Origin: Mycoplasmopsis sturni DSM 22021
GTDB taxonomy: Bacteria > Bacillota_I > Bacilli_A > Mycoplasmatales > Metamycoplasmataceae
Assembly: GCF_000701485.1 (NCBI RefSeq)
Contig: NZ_JNIZ01000003.1
Span: 186,001-250,000 of the forward strand
DNA length: 64,000 nt
Direction of reading: 5' to 3'
Position 1 is the first letter of the stretch, and every line of letters begins with the position of its first letter. Made by a program: the position numbers and the translations under genes. The notes beneath the pieces are model-generated. The model made no database searches. It worked only from the letters and a program-made list of their open reading frames with translations, and was not told the DNA's origin. Below, one piece after another: positions 22,530-32,594 of the stretch.

Positions 22530-22547
22530 CCGATTAGGCTATTTTTT
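22525..22547 (+). terminator. Intrinsic terminator of obg
   Basis: AATAGCC-GATTA-GGCTATT plus T-run, overlapping the stop codon. Confidence 0.82.
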
Positions 22548-22551
22548 GATC

Positions 22552-22576
22552 AAAAAATCAGCTTAATAGCTGATTA
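22552..22576 (-). terminator. Intrinsic terminator of the rimP...chrA operon
   Basis: On the minus strand AATCAGC-TATTAA-GCTGATT followed by TTTTG; it begins in the chrA stop codon and faces the obg terminator. Confidence 0.8.
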
Positions 22577-23227
22577 CATTCAAGGCAATAAGATAATTAA
22601 TCCAACAGAAATATTACCTAAAATAAGATAAACTAGAGGAATTTTTTTAACAATTAGATAAATAAAAAAGACAATGCCAATAGGAACATATACAAGGAGC
22701 AAAATTAACCTTCATCCACTGAAAAAGCGAGCAATTTCACTATCGCTATTTATCTTAATATACTCTCCGAAATGATTATTAAAGCCTAAACTAGGGAACA
22801 CAAGTTTTAAAAACAATGTAACAACAAGTGCACCTAAAATCCCCACTAAAATAGGAGACATAAATCTAAAAAAAGATTTGAGGAATAAAGTATCCTTATA
22901 TTTATTAACTATTTTTTTAGAAAAAAGCATCAATAATATGGCAGGAGCAGCAAAAATTATATAAGCCCCTAGAGTTGTTAATATTACTCATCAATGTCCT
23001 TCTCCTAAGGCATAACCAGTAAAAATAGCGAATTTAGGAGCTAGAATTCCAGGTGTAGAATTTCCAACAGCAAAGAATTTTGCAATATCATCAGAAGTAA
23101 TATCAAAATTAAATGTAGTTTTGATAAAACCTCAAAATCATTCAAAAACAGGCATAAATAATTGCCCACCACCAAATACCGATAATGAAATAATAATTAG
23201 CAACACAAAGCTAACTAATATTAGCAT
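22574..23227 (-). CDS. chrA: Chromate transporter, short-chain subunit (second copy)
   Basis: 217 aa, a half-size CHR protein with about six hydrophobic segments. Contains SLSVFGGGQLFMPVFEWFWG near the N-terminus and AVGNSTPGILAPKFAIFTGY, matching the CHR motifs FGGG and PGP-like turn. Pairs of short CHR proteins form a heteromeric transporter for chromate and, physiologically, probably sulfate or another oxyanion. Its ATG lies inside the upstream chrA (17-bp overlap). Last gene of a long operon. Confidence 0.87.
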
Positions 23228-23816
23228 TCTTTACCTTCTTTTTCTTTTTGTAAACAAAAAATGTATAGATTAAAACAAATAAAAAAAGTCAAATAAAAGC
23301 AAATATCGGCAAGTTAAATGGCATCGGCACAAATAAAGAGTATAAAATAGAAAAAGTCATTAAAGGAACTCAAAGTGAAATTTTAAGAGTTTCCTTTGAT
23401 TTTTTAAAATAACGATACGTTATTAAAGATAGCCCTGAAATAACAGGCATTAAAGCCATAACCATAATAATATAAAGATATTGTTTAGGTATAAAGGCAA
23501 TTAAAATAACAACGGTTAAAGCTAAGATTAAATGAGGTAAGGAAGCAATTAAAACTAGCAAAAAGGATGTATATCAAGAATAGAATTTATGTGCAATAAA
23601 AGTAATTGATTGAATAGTTGAAGGACCGGGCAACATATTTGTTAGAGAGACCATTTGATCAAATTCTGCCGATGTGATTCATTTGTTTCTCTCAATAGCC
23701 TCGCTTTTAATGATAGGAAGCATTGCGTTACCGCCTCCGAAACCAAGAAATGTAATTTTAAGGGTAAATAAAATAAACCTAAAAATAGAAGGTTTATTTT
23801 GATTATTTGATTTCAT
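23211..23816 (-). CDS. chrA: Chromate transporter, short-chain subunit (first copy)
   Basis: 201 aa membrane protein. The N-terminal FLGFGGGNAMLPIIKSEAI and NMLPGPSTIQSITFIAHKFY carry the FGGG and PGP motifs of the CHR family; about five or six hydrophobic segments follow. Ends in a Lys-rich tail. Starts one base before the apt stop codon and overlaps the next chrA by 17 bp, so the pair is made together. Substrate in a mycoplasma unknown; chromate is only the family name. Confidence 0.88.
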
Positions 23817-24326
23817 TTAAACTCTTACAAGAGATATTACTTCAGCATTGGTTTCGAGTAATTCTCTACCGTTAAGTTCAGAAAGTTCTAATAGTACAAT
23901 TACTTTTGAAACAGTAGCACCTTGTGACTCAAGAAGTTTAATGATTGCTTTTGTAGTCCCTCCTGTGGCCAAAACATCATCAACAATAACTGCTTTTTGT
24001 CCAGGTTTGATAAAACCTTTTTGTAATTCTAGGGTATTTGAACCATATTCTAGGTCATAACTCATTGAAACAACTTCGCCAGGGAGCTTTTTAGGTTTTC
24101 TAACCATAATAAATGGTTTTTTTAATTTTGCCGCTGTTGGTGTTCCAAACAAAAATCCCCGAGCATCAGGCCCTACAATAACATCGGCATCTTCACAATG
24201 TGATGCAATTTGATCGATTGTGTAACTTAATGCTTCTCCATTAGCTAAAAGAGGAGAAATATCTTTAAAAACAATTCCTTTTTTAGGAAAATCTTGAACA
24301 TCTCTAATTAAATTTTTTATATCCAT
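23817..24326 (-). CDS. apt: Adenine phosphoribosyltransferase
   Basis: 169 aa, usual size. FPKKGIVFKDISPLL at the N-terminus, VGPDARGFLFGTP and the PRPP-binding loop VIVDDVLATGGT (about 118-129). Converts adenine and PRPP to AMP, the salvage route on which purine-auxotrophic mycoplasmas depend; PRPP would come from Prs (48081-49055). Placed 8 bp after infB with AAGGA as ribosome site, so co-transcribed with the translation-factor operon. Confidence 0.97.
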   Translation of the reverse strand: MDIKNLIRDVQDFPKKGIVFKDISPLLANGEALSYTIDQIASHCEDADVIVGPDARGFLFGTPTAAKLKKPFIMVRKPKKLPGEVVSMSYDLEYGSNTLELQKGFIKPGQKAVIVDDVLATGGTTKAIIKLLESQGATVSKVIVLLELSELNGRELLETNAEVISLVRV

Positions 24327-24334
24327 AATTGTCC

Positions 24335-26137
24335 TTAATTCACTTGTACATCTTCGTAAAATTCAAGAACATCATCAACTTCAATGTCGTTGTAATTTTT
24401 AATATGACAACCAAAATCTTTTCCTTTGACAACTTCTTTAGCGTCATTAAGTTCTCTTCTTAAACTATCAAGAACTCCTTCGTAAATGAATTTAGATTTT
24501 CTAAAGACTTTAACTTTTGCGTTTTGGCGAACAACACCAGTGTCTTGCATGCAACCTGCAATTTTACCAACTTTTGAGTAAGTGAAGATCTTAATAATGT
24601 GAGCTTCACCAATTTTTTGCTCTTCATAAACGGGAGCTTTTTGACCATCAAGCATTTTTTGGCAATCTTCAATCATTTTATAAATAACATCGTGGGCAAT
24701 GATATTAATACCTTGATTTTGAGCACTTTGTTTAATTGGAGAAGCTGGCTTAAGGTTAAAAACAAAAATAGTAGCATTTGAAGCTTTTGCTAGTAATAAA
24801 TCTGTACCATTAACGTTTCCTGCGCTTGCAGAGATAACTTTAATAATAGCTTCTTCATTTTCTAATCCGTTAATTTGTCCTTTGATAGCTTCTGCAGTTC
24901 CGTGAACGTCTGATTTAATGATAACGTTAATAACTTTTTTATCCAAGTTTTCTTCTTGATTTGATTTTGAAGAAAGAGTAGTTATTTTGTCATACATTGC
25001 TTTTTGTCCGGCAAGCTTTTTAGCGAATTTTTCGTCATTTAGACCAATGAATTTATCTCCGGCATCAGGAGCATAGTTTAAACCAGTTACAATAGCAGGG
25101 GTTCCTGGTTCTGCAAATTCAATAGGCTTTTTATGCGAATCTAGAAGCATTCTAACTCTACCGTATCTTGAACCGGCGACGATAAAGTCACCTTTATGTA
25201 AGGTACCATTTTCTACAATTACTGTAGAAACTGCACCAACACCCTTATCGACTTTTGATTCAATAATAGTACCGATTGGATAACGTTTAGGGTTTGCTTT
25301 AAGATCTAAAATTTCTGTTAAAAGCATAATTTGATCAAAAAGGTTGTCAAGACCTTCTCCATTTAAAGCTGATCCGTAAACAATTTGAACACTTCCACCG
25401 TATTCTTCGATAACTACATCATTTTCTGCTAATTCACCCTTAATTCTATCTAGGTCCTTATTAGGTTTGTCCATTTTGTTAACAAAAACAATCATTGGAA
25501 CATTAGCTGCATGAGCGTGGCTAATGGCCTCTTTAGTTTGGGGCATAACTCCATCATCAGCGGCAACAACTAAAACAACTATATCCGTTACTTTAGCACC
25601 ACGAGCACGCATTTGTGTAAAAGCCTCGTGACCTGGAGTATCTATAAAAGTAATTTTATTACCTTTGTGTTCGATTTGATAAGCTCCTGTATGTTGAGTA
25701 ATACCACTACTTTCGCTATCAACGATATTTGAGTTTCTAATTTTGTCTATTAATGTGGTTTTACCATGGTCAACGTGACCCATAACAGTAATAATAGGCG
25801 CACGTTTAATTAAATCTTTTGCATTATCTTTAAAGTTAACTAAGTCTAAAAAGTTTGATGCATCAACATTGGTTTCTTTATTGAAATCAAAACCATATTC
25901 AAGGCAAAGTTCTGCAATTTCCTCTTCTTCAAGAATATAGTTAAGAGTTCTTGCTTTTCCTTCCATGAAATATTTTTTAATAATGTCATTAGCGTTTTTA
26001 TTTGTTTTAGCAGCAAAATCACTAATAGACATTGGTCCTGTAAATGTAAACACACCGTCTTTTAGTTCGGTTTTTGTTGTAATAAGTTGTTCTTTAACTT
26101 CGTTAACATTACTAATTCTGTTGTTCTTTTTGCTCAT
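24335..26137 (-). CDS. infB: Translation initiation factor IF-2
   Basis: 600 aa, a short IF-2 lacking the long N-terminal region of enterobacteria, as usual in mollicutes. Residues 20-100 form the IF-2 N-domain; G1 is [12 protein letters not shown]3 DTPGHEAF, G4 NKMD; domains II, III and C-terminal initiator-tRNA binding part follow. The start was chosen at MSKKNN with GGAGGT upstream, inside ylxR (26-bp overlap), not at the longer in-frame extension. Delivers fMet-tRNA to the 30S subunit. Confidence 0.98.
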   Translation of the reverse strand: MSKKNNRISNVNEVKEQLITTKTELKDGVFTFTGPMSISDFAAKTNKNANDIIKKYFMEGKARTLNYILEEEEIAELCLEYGFDFNKETNVDASNFLDLVNFKDNAKDLIKRAPIITVMGHVDHGKTTLIDKIRNSNIVDSESSGITQHTGAYQIEHKGNKITFIDTPGHEAFTQMRARGAKVTDIVVLVVAADDGVMPQTKEAISHAHAANVPMIVFVNKMDKPNKDLDRIKGELAENDVVIEEYGGSVQIVYGSALNGEGLDNLFDQIMLLTEILDLKANPKRYPIGTIIESKVDKGVGAVSTVIVENGTLHKGDFIVAGSRYGRVRMLLDSHKKPIEFAEPGTPAIVTGLNYAPDAGDKFIGLNDEKFAKKLAGQKAMYDKITTLSSKSNQEENLDKKVINVIIKSDVHGTAEAIKGQINGLENEEAIIKVISASAGNVNGTDLLLAKASNATIFVFNLKPASPIKQSAQNQGINIIAHDVIYKMIEDCQKMLDGQKAPVYEEQKIGEAHIIKIFTYSKVGKIAGCMQDTGVVRQNAKVKVFRKSKFIYEGVLDSLRRELNDAKEVVKGKDFGCHIKNYNDIEVDDVLEFYEDVQVN

Positions 26138-26405
26138 TGTATACCTCCAACAGTTCTTGTTCAATTTCTAAGTATTTTTCAGGTGATACTCCAAAACGGA
26201 ATACCCGATTTAAAGCCTTAGTTTTTTTAATTTTTGCTCAATTTTCTGGTGAATAAATCATATATGCACCACGTCCATTGAGTTCGCGCTTAAGATCTAA
26301 GCGAATTTCTTTATTTTTATTTAAGTCAAATCTGACTAATTGGGAAACATCTACAATTTGGTTTGTAGCAATACATTTACGAGTAAAATTCTTATTTTTT
26401 ATCAT
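26112..26405 (-). CDS. ylxR: YlxR family RNA-binding protein (DUF448)
   Basis: 97 aa. TRKCIATNQIVDVSQLVRF and ELNGRGAYMIY match the YlxR fold (GRGAY motif). In other Firmicutes it lies between nusA and infB, as here; it has been reported to affect RNase P and transcription, and its role in mycoplasmas is unproven. Start taken at ATG 26405 preceded by GAGAAG; it overlaps nusA by 14 bp and infB by 26 bp. Confidence 0.9.
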
Positions 26406-28032
26406 CTTCTCATTGTTCCTCAAAGCCTGATAAATCTAAATTGAAATCTAGCCCGTAGTTTGCTAAGTCATTATCAACTTTAAAGTCTTTAATTTCAATT
26501 TTTGCATTTTTGTAAGCTTTAACAGCTTTTGACTCTTTTTGGTCTTGTGTTTCTTGTTCTTGAGGATGATTTTGCTCTTCTACTTCTTCTTCAAAGTTAA
26601 TTTGATCAATAAAATCGTAATCAAAATGTTCGTTAATATCATCTAATTCAATAGCAATATTTTCTTCGCTAAATAATGCATCAATTTCTTCTTCTTTTAC
26701 TTTTGGTTTATCTACTGGTTTAGGTTTAGCAACTTTTGGTGCTTCTTCAATAATTGTTTGTGATTCAGCAAATTGTGCAACATCTTTTGAAAACTCACTC
26801 ATATCAATATCAATGTTTTCAAAGAAACGAATTCTTTGGAGTTCTTTGTGACTTCCTTCTCTTTTCTTGTGTCCAATAAGAGGTTTTTCGTATTTGTTGC
26901 TATTAGTAAATTCAATTTCTTTTTCGGTTGCTTCTTCCGGAGAGAGAATTTTGATTTTTGTGCCTGTAATTTTTGAGGCTAGATCAATGTTTATACCTCT
27001 TTTCCCGATGGCATTTTTCATTTCATCATTAGCAACAATAACAAAATATCCTTTTTTATCTTCAACAACATCGATAATTTTTGCTGGAGAAAGAGCGCTA
27101 CGAATAAATTCTTTTTTATCTTCAAATCACTTTATAACATCAATTTTTTCTCCACCAAGTTTTTCAGAAATAGCAAGAATTCTTCTAGCCCCTTCTCCAA
27201 AAACACTACCAAAAGCATCGAAGTCAACATCTAATGGTGTTGACTTAAGAGCTATCTTAGTTCTTACACCTGGAATTCTTTCAATTTTAACAATTTCAAG
27301 TAATCCTTGTGAAATTTCGGGTATTTCATTTAGTGCTATATCTCTAACTTGATTTGCTGAGTCGGTTGATACTTGACAAATACTTAATTTATTGTCTTCG
27401 TTAACACTTTCTAGGTAAACATCAATGTGTGAACCCAATGTCATTTCTAATAAACGATTAACTTTATTTGCTGGTAAAAAGGCAGTAACTCCATCTTCAA
27501 ATTTTAGATTATAAGAACCGTTAGAGTTTTTTGTAAGAACTTCAGCTTTTAATTTTTGTCCAATAAGAGGAGTGTAACGTAGCACGATATTTCGTTTTTC
27601 TGTATTTCTTAAGTTTTGGTAGAAACCATTTTTAATACTTAGTTTTGTTTTATCAGGAAGAATTGAGAATTCAAAACGAACTTTAAATCCTGTGTCTCCT
27701 TCTTTTGCTTTTTTATCGACTTTTTTAGCATCACTTAATTTAATAAATGTAATTCTTTGGATGTCTAATTGAGTTTCTGAAATATCATCAAATTCAAAGC
27801 TATCTTCTACAACTTCACCATTAATGTTGTATGTAAAGATCTCTTGGTTTTCCTCATCAAGTTCAAATAAAATTTCAGCATCTGGATCGATATCACGATT
27901 AATTGCTTTGGTTGCCTCAAAAGCAAAAATTTTCAAAATTTCTTCTAATGAAATGTTAAATTTTTTAGCATATCCTTGTGCAATTAAATATCAATTAGTT
28001 GAATTTACACTTTTGGTTTCGTTTTTTTTCAT
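26392..28032 (-). CDS. nusA: Transcription termination/antitermination factor NusA
   Basis: 546 aa. N-terminal RNAP-binding domain (1-130), S1 domain (GQKLKAEVLTKNSNGSYNL, about 140-205), two KH domains (RIPGVRTKIAL, and IGKRGINIDLASKITG near 340) and then an acidic C-terminal extension of roughly 170 residues rich in Glu/Asp/Gln. The extension takes the place of the AR repeats of E. coli and its function is unclear. AGGAGA ribosome site; 7 bp after rimP. UGA Trp in DVIKWFEDK and SGFEEQWEDDKK. Confidence 0.96.
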
Positions 28033-28039
28033 AATTCTC

Positions 28040-28471
28040 CTAGAATTTAATATAAACTTCGGCACTTTTAACTTCGCTTTTTGCGATATTTAACTTCCGA
28101 ATTCTTCCTTTTTGATTTCACTTTAAGATAAAGCTGTCTTGAGATGCTCCAATCAAGTCTCCAACCATAATTTGCTCTTTTTCTACTGATTTATAAAATA
28201 TTAATTTGATTGTTTGACCTACAAATTCATTCATTTTATCTAAATCAATATCTGTTGAGTTCCCTTTTGATAAGACTTCTAATTGTAAGTCATTAGGGTA
28301 TAAATTTTTAGCTTCAAGCAATGCTTGAACTTCTTTAGTTATAGCCGTGACTTCATCTAGATCAATTGAATCAACCTCGATAGTTAAAGTTTTAGCAAAG
28401 GGTTCAATTTTAAATGAAGCAGAGAGAATTTTGTCTCCTAATTCTTTCTTTAATAATTTTAAATAATCCAT
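28040..28471 (-). CDS. rimP: Ribosome maturation factor RimP
   Basis: 143 aa. EVQALLEAKNLYPNDLQLEVLSKG... fits the RimP/YlxS core (VSSPG-like turn replaced by VLSKG). RimP assists 30S assembly. First gene of the operon rimP-nusA-ylxR-infB-apt-chrA-chrA. AAGGAG ribosome site directly follows a strong hairpin in the leader. The start at MDYLKLL is supported by this site; the longer upstream extension reads through the hairpin. Confidence 0.85.
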
Positions 28472-28480
28472 TTTTCTCCT

Positions 28481-28516
28481 TAAAAAAGCGAAAGAGTTGC
28501 GTTTAACGCAACTCTT
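28481..28516 (-). terminator. Hairpin in the rimP leader: hit terminator or attenuator
   Basis: On the minus strand AAGAGTTGCG-TTAAA-CGCAACTCTT (perfect 10-bp arms) followed by TCGCTTTTTT. It lies downstream of the hit stop and of a promoter at 28540-28548, so it would act inside the rimP leader. Confidence 0.6.
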
Positions 28517-28539
28517 CATGTATGATTGAAGATAATTTT

Positions 28540-28548
28540 ATTATACCA
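28540..28548 (-). promoter_or_regulatory. Extended -10 promoter of the rimP-nusA-infB operon
   Basis: TGG-TATAAT directly after the hit stop codon (28549-28551); predicted start near 28533, leader about 62 nt. Confidence 0.55.
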
Positions 28549-28905
28549 TTAAATTGTGTGTTCAGGAGTTTTTTCTTCTTCGTCATAAGGGATAATATGA
28601 ATGTGTGTGTGAAAAACAGTTTGTCCGGCGCTTTTACCTGTGTTTACTAATAAACGGAACCCAGGAATATTAGAATCTAATACTCTTTCTTTAGCTAATT
28701 TACGAGCAATCTTCATAGCATGGATAAAACTTGCTTCGTCTTGTTCTATCATATTAACTTCTTGTTTTTTAGGCACAACAAGAAAATGACCTGGTTTATG
28801 AGGAAAAGCATCCAAAAAAGCAATTACAAGATCATCTTCGTAAATAATTTCAGCAGGAATTTCACGGTCAATAATCTTGCTAAAAATTGATTTATTCTTT
28901 GACAA
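28549..28905 (-). CDS. hinT: HIT-family protein (HinT-like)
   Basis: 118 aa. FSKIIDREIPAEIIYEDDLV, KKPGHFLVVPK-like HKPGHFLVVPKK and the histidine triad HTHIHIIP. Such proteins hydrolyse purine nucleoside phosphoramidates. The start is a TTG preceded by AAGGAG six bases away; no ATG suits. It overlaps the P60-like lipoprotein gene by 14 bp. In M. hominis the HinT protein interacts with membrane proteins P60 and P80 encoded by the same operon, and the same order is present here. Confidence 0.92.
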   Translation of the reverse strand: MSKNKSIFSKIIDREIPAEIIYEDDLVIAFLDAFPHKPGHFLVVPKKQEVNMIEQDEASFIHAMKIARKLAKERVLDSNIPGFRLLVNTGKSAGQTVFHTHIHIIPYDEEEKTPEHTI

Positions 28906-30124
28906 AATCAACTCCTTTAAGTTTTTCCTCAACTAATTCATCTTTAATTTTAATAACGTTACCAAGAGTTACAAAAGCCTTTTGAGCACTTTTGTAAAGC
29001 GAATCACCTCCATAAATTGCAACAGCTAATTTAAGTTGGTTGAGTTTAGGAGCATACGAAGTATTGTCGAAGCTTAATATTTTTTTATTTGTATCTTTTT
29101 CCCCAGGAATTTCTTTTAATACAGGAGCAATCATATTTAAGTAAGTTACATTAATGGTTTTATTATCACCGGTAATTTTAATTGCTTCTTTAAGTTTTCC
29201 GTCTTTTTCTACAGGGATTAATTTGTTATTAGTAAAGTCATAGAATCCACTAAGTGTTGAAGAATCTTTTAATGTTAATAAATGTTCTTTTGAAAAATCA
29301 AGTTTATAAGAATTTAATTTTGAGCTTAATCCTTGATATCCTCCGAGACTTTCTTCTAATTCTGGATCATTAAATAAAACATCGCTTTGAGCTACTTTTA
29401 AAGCGGCATCGGTGTTTTTTAGTAATTCTTCATAGTCTTTAATAGTTTCAATTGATCTAGTTAAATTTGAAAAGATATCATTATCAGATGATGAAGAGTA
29501 GTTTCAAATTTGAGCAATACGTGTGCTTAATACATAGTCAATTAATAATAATTGATCAAGTTGATAAGTGTCTTTTTTGGAATCATAAGTTGATTTAGCT
29601 ACTTTTTCAAGTTCAGAAGAATCTGCAATCTCGAAATATTTTTTAACCAAAAGCAATTTATTAACGTTATAAGAAACATCGGTTTTAGGTGTTGCATATA
29701 AAATTTTGAATTGGTCAATATTTGGAATTGCTTTTGAAACATTAAGATCGCTAAATTGATTATCTAAAATTTTAAGTTCGTCCTCGCTAAATGAAGCTAT
29801 TTTTTTTCAATTTGAAAGGGAAACACCAAGATTAAAATCTGTTGTTAAATATTGATTATCTAATCAAATTTTATAAGCTTGATAAGCATCGTTTAAAAAG
29901 TCTTTATTATCAATAATTTTGGCGTCTGTATCAATTTTATAGATTGCTTTTAAGGTTGAATTTAATCAAAATAATTCGGCATATTTGTTGATTTCAGCGT
30001 TTTTAACCTTGTTTTTTTGTGCAATTAATTCCGGTGAGTCTTCAGTACGACCACAAGCAACTGCAATTAGAGGAGTTGCAACAGCTAAAGGAGATAATAA
30101 AGTTAATCAAGATTTAATTTTCAT
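28892..30124 (-). CDS. P60-like lipoprotein of the HinT-interacting complex
   Basis: 410 aa. Starts MKIKSWLTLLSPLAVATPL with lipobox AVAC (Cys about residue 26), so a surface lipoprotein. The mature part is mostly charged and helical (e.g. the region 90-300 with Leu/Lys/Asp). Identification rests on gene order: P80-like membrane protein, lipoprotein, HinT protein, as described for M. hominis P80/P60/HinT. The ATG overlaps the preceding stop (TAATG), with AAAGGAG as ribosome site. Molecular function unknown. Confidence 0.8.
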
Positions 30125-32265
30125 TATTTAGCTCCTTTAATTTCTTTGTCAATTGCGTTTCATAAAATATCAATAGCTTTTTGTTGGCTAGTTGTAAATG
30201 GGTTTCATTTGTAAACAATTTTGTCTAAACCATTTACAACAGCGAAGTTATAGCTTTGCCCTTTAAGTTTTTCTTTGATTCAACTATCAAGACTTTTAAA
30301 GATTTGGTTAATTTTGCTTCCCTGTTCGCCAGATAAGATCGAAAGGTTGTTTGTAGCTAGCTTATCTAAATCTTCTTTAGTATAGTTTTTGTCTGTGCTT
30401 GGATTTTTGATTGAACTAATGTACGATATAAATTCTTGGTTTGATAAGGTATCGGCAATTATATCGTTTTTTGTAAAGACAGTGTTAAGCGAGTTTTGTA
30501 AGTCTAAGAAAGATGTATTTCCGTTTGCGATTGCTTTAATATCATTTTGGAAGAGCTTAAAGAATTCCTGTGATGATTGAACTTTTGCTACACGAACAAG
30601 TCATGTACCTTGTGTATTTATAACAAGTTTAGTGTCAGGCATATCACTTACATTGTACATAAATGAATATGTTTTGAGTCCATTAGCTTCAATGTTGATA
30701 TTTTTGTTAAATTGTTTATAAAGCATCATCGATCTTTCAGAATCACCTAATTCATCGAATGCTTTATCGATATAACTATTTAAATTATTTAGCATTATGC
30801 TTGCTTGGTTTTTGTTTTTCTCAGCTTTGATTTTACTTAATTGAGAATTAATTTCTGCTTCCGTTGTGGCGTTGAATTGAAGTTTTAATAAGTTGGTAAG
30901 AGAAACAGAAGGAAGGGTGTTTTGGTTTGTGAAAATAGAAGAATCTAGCATTGAAAGACCTAAATCAAGATTGTTTGAGATTTGTTTTTCAAAAGGAATA
31001 ATTCCGCTTGTTCCTAAATTCTTAGCATCAAGAGAAAGTAAATCAAGTAATGTTTGTTCTTCTGAACGAGAAGAATTTAGTTTTTCTTGCTCCTCTTTTG
31101 TTGTAGGGTTTGTAGTTAAAAATTCTTGTGCAGGTTTAAATGATTTGAGAACATCAATATTTGATTTTATTTCTCATTTATCTCCGTTTGAAACAAGTGT
31201 GTATTTTGAATAGTTTTTAAGAATTTGTTTGGCTTTATCATCTAGTTTTCAAGGTGTTTCTAAGTTGCTATTAATTATTCCTGGGATTTTATAAACTGTA
31301 GGAATAATCAATTTATTATTAGTAAAGTATTTTTGTGCAAAATCTTTAACTGATTTTAAAGAAGTAATAAAGGATCTTGTTGTAATAGCGGCTACTTTAT
31401 CTTTGGTGATTGTGCTTAAAGCATAATTAGCTTCTTCATTGTTGTTTCCATTTTGAGCTACAAATCAGTTAAATACTTTTTCGCCTGCCTTGTATAAAAC
31501 TACGTTTTTCCCATTTTCGGCAATAGGATTACCGTTTTGATCTAGTTTAATGATATCTTTTGTTGCTTTGCGATCAACATCAAGAAGTGTTAAATCTGAA
31601 TTAATTTCAACTTGATAATGTCTAAGTGCTTCACTTTCAATTTGTTTGAAATTTAAGAAAGTAAGGGCTTCTTCTTCAGTTGAAGATTTACCATATTCAT
31701 CAGTATTGAGACGTTCAAAGAAAGCTTTTTGTCAATTTTCATAACCATATTGTGTTTTGAAGTTTGATTTTAAATCCTCTAATTTCCCTTTGTTAGTTTT
31801 ATTAATTGTTTCAAAGTCTTGTAAAGCTATATCATTACGTTCTGCTACTCCGGTAGGACGAGAAAGATTTCATAAACGTTGATATTCTTTTGAAGCTTCT
31901 ACTTCTTTTTTGTATCAAAACTCAATTACGTTTTTATAAAGTTTTTCAATTTGTTCACTAACTTTAGCTTGATCTCCGTCAATTAAATTTTCAAGCTCTC
32001 CATACGTAATTTGTTGTTTATAACCAGAATCATTTGAAAATTCTAAAACAACAGATTCTGATTTGACCGGATCATTATAATTAACTTTGTTAACGCTAAC
32101 AGCAAGAGGAACAGCAATGGCAGTTGTCACGGCTACACCTAAAAGACCCAAGGTAATTCACATCGCTTTTTTACGAGTTTTTTGTTTAGGTGCCTTATTT
32201 CTTTGGTCGTGAGCATCATTGCGCTCTGCAAGTTTTTCAAAGAAAGATTTTTCTCTTTTAGCCAT
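30124..32265 (-). CDS. P80-like membrane protein of the HinT-interacting complex
   Basis: 713 aa. A basic cytosolic N-terminus (FFEKLAERNDAHDQRNK, KQKTRKKA) is followed by one TM segment, WITLGLLGVAVTTAIAVPLA (about 35-55), and a large extracellular part rich in Lys, Asn, Leu and Gln with no recognised catalytic motif. Residues 66-90 (VVLEFSN...QITYGELENLIDG) resemble SurA/PrsA-type N-terminal sequences weakly, which would fit a folding role. Named by synteny with P80 of M. hominis. SD AGGAGAAGT. First gene of the three-gene operon. Confidence 0.8.
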
Positions 32266-32314
32266 ACTTCTCCTAATTTTATTGTTTAATATATGTCTTT
32301 ATTAAGTTCTTTGA

Positions 32315-32320
32315 ATTATA
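32315..32320 (-). promoter_or_regulatory. -10 box of the P80-P60-HinT operon
   Basis: TATAAT on the minus strand, about 50 bp before the P80 ATG; no clear -35. Confidence 0.45.
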
Positions 32321-32555
32321 CTAAATTTATAGTATTTTTTGCATGGCTCAATTGTGTCTCATTTTATCTAAGAAAAAGAAAAATTTAGATTAAAAAACAA
32401 CTAGAATTTTGCTTCTAAATCTAAAAATTAACTTTTACAAAGTTATAGATCTTTAGCAATTAAATTATTATTTATACTGAATCATTTTAATTAATTACCT
32501 TGTTTTAACGAGGTAAAAAAGTAATTTTTCTTATTTTTTCTTTTTTTAATTATTT

Positions 32556-32561
32556 TATAAT
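32556..32561 (+). promoter_or_regulatory. -10 box of rplK-rplA
   Basis: TATAAT; predicted start near 32568, leader about 78 nt. Confidence 0.55.
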
Positions 32562-32567
32562 TTAAAA

Positions 32568-32585
32568 GCAATAAAGTCTTATTGC
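32568..32585 (+). promoter_or_regulatory. 5'-terminal hairpin of the rplK mRNA
   Basis: GCAATAA-AGTC-TTATTGC, perfect 7-bp stem at the predicted first base of the transcript. Confidence 0.45.
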
Positions 32586-32594
32586 CTCTTACTA

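Larger units (their letters stand above)
32266..32567. other. Divergent intergenic region with hairpins
   Basis: No coding sequence seen. It holds the P80 promoter, an inverted repeat TTTAGATT (32384-32391) / AATCTAAA (32418-32425) with a nested TAGAA/TTCTA stem, and a hairpin TTACCTTGTT/AACGAGGTAA (32495-32516), then T-rich DNA and the rplK -10. No known RNA gene recognised. Confidence 0.5.

Noticed and set aside
26138-26164. Longer infB start nine codons upstream
   Set aside because: The ATG at 26137 has GGAGGT at the right distance; the extension lacks a ribosome site.
28472-28519. Longer rimP start through the leader hairpin
   Set aside because: It begins at a non-standard codon inside a strong stem-loop, while ATG 28471 has AAGGAG and family-like length.
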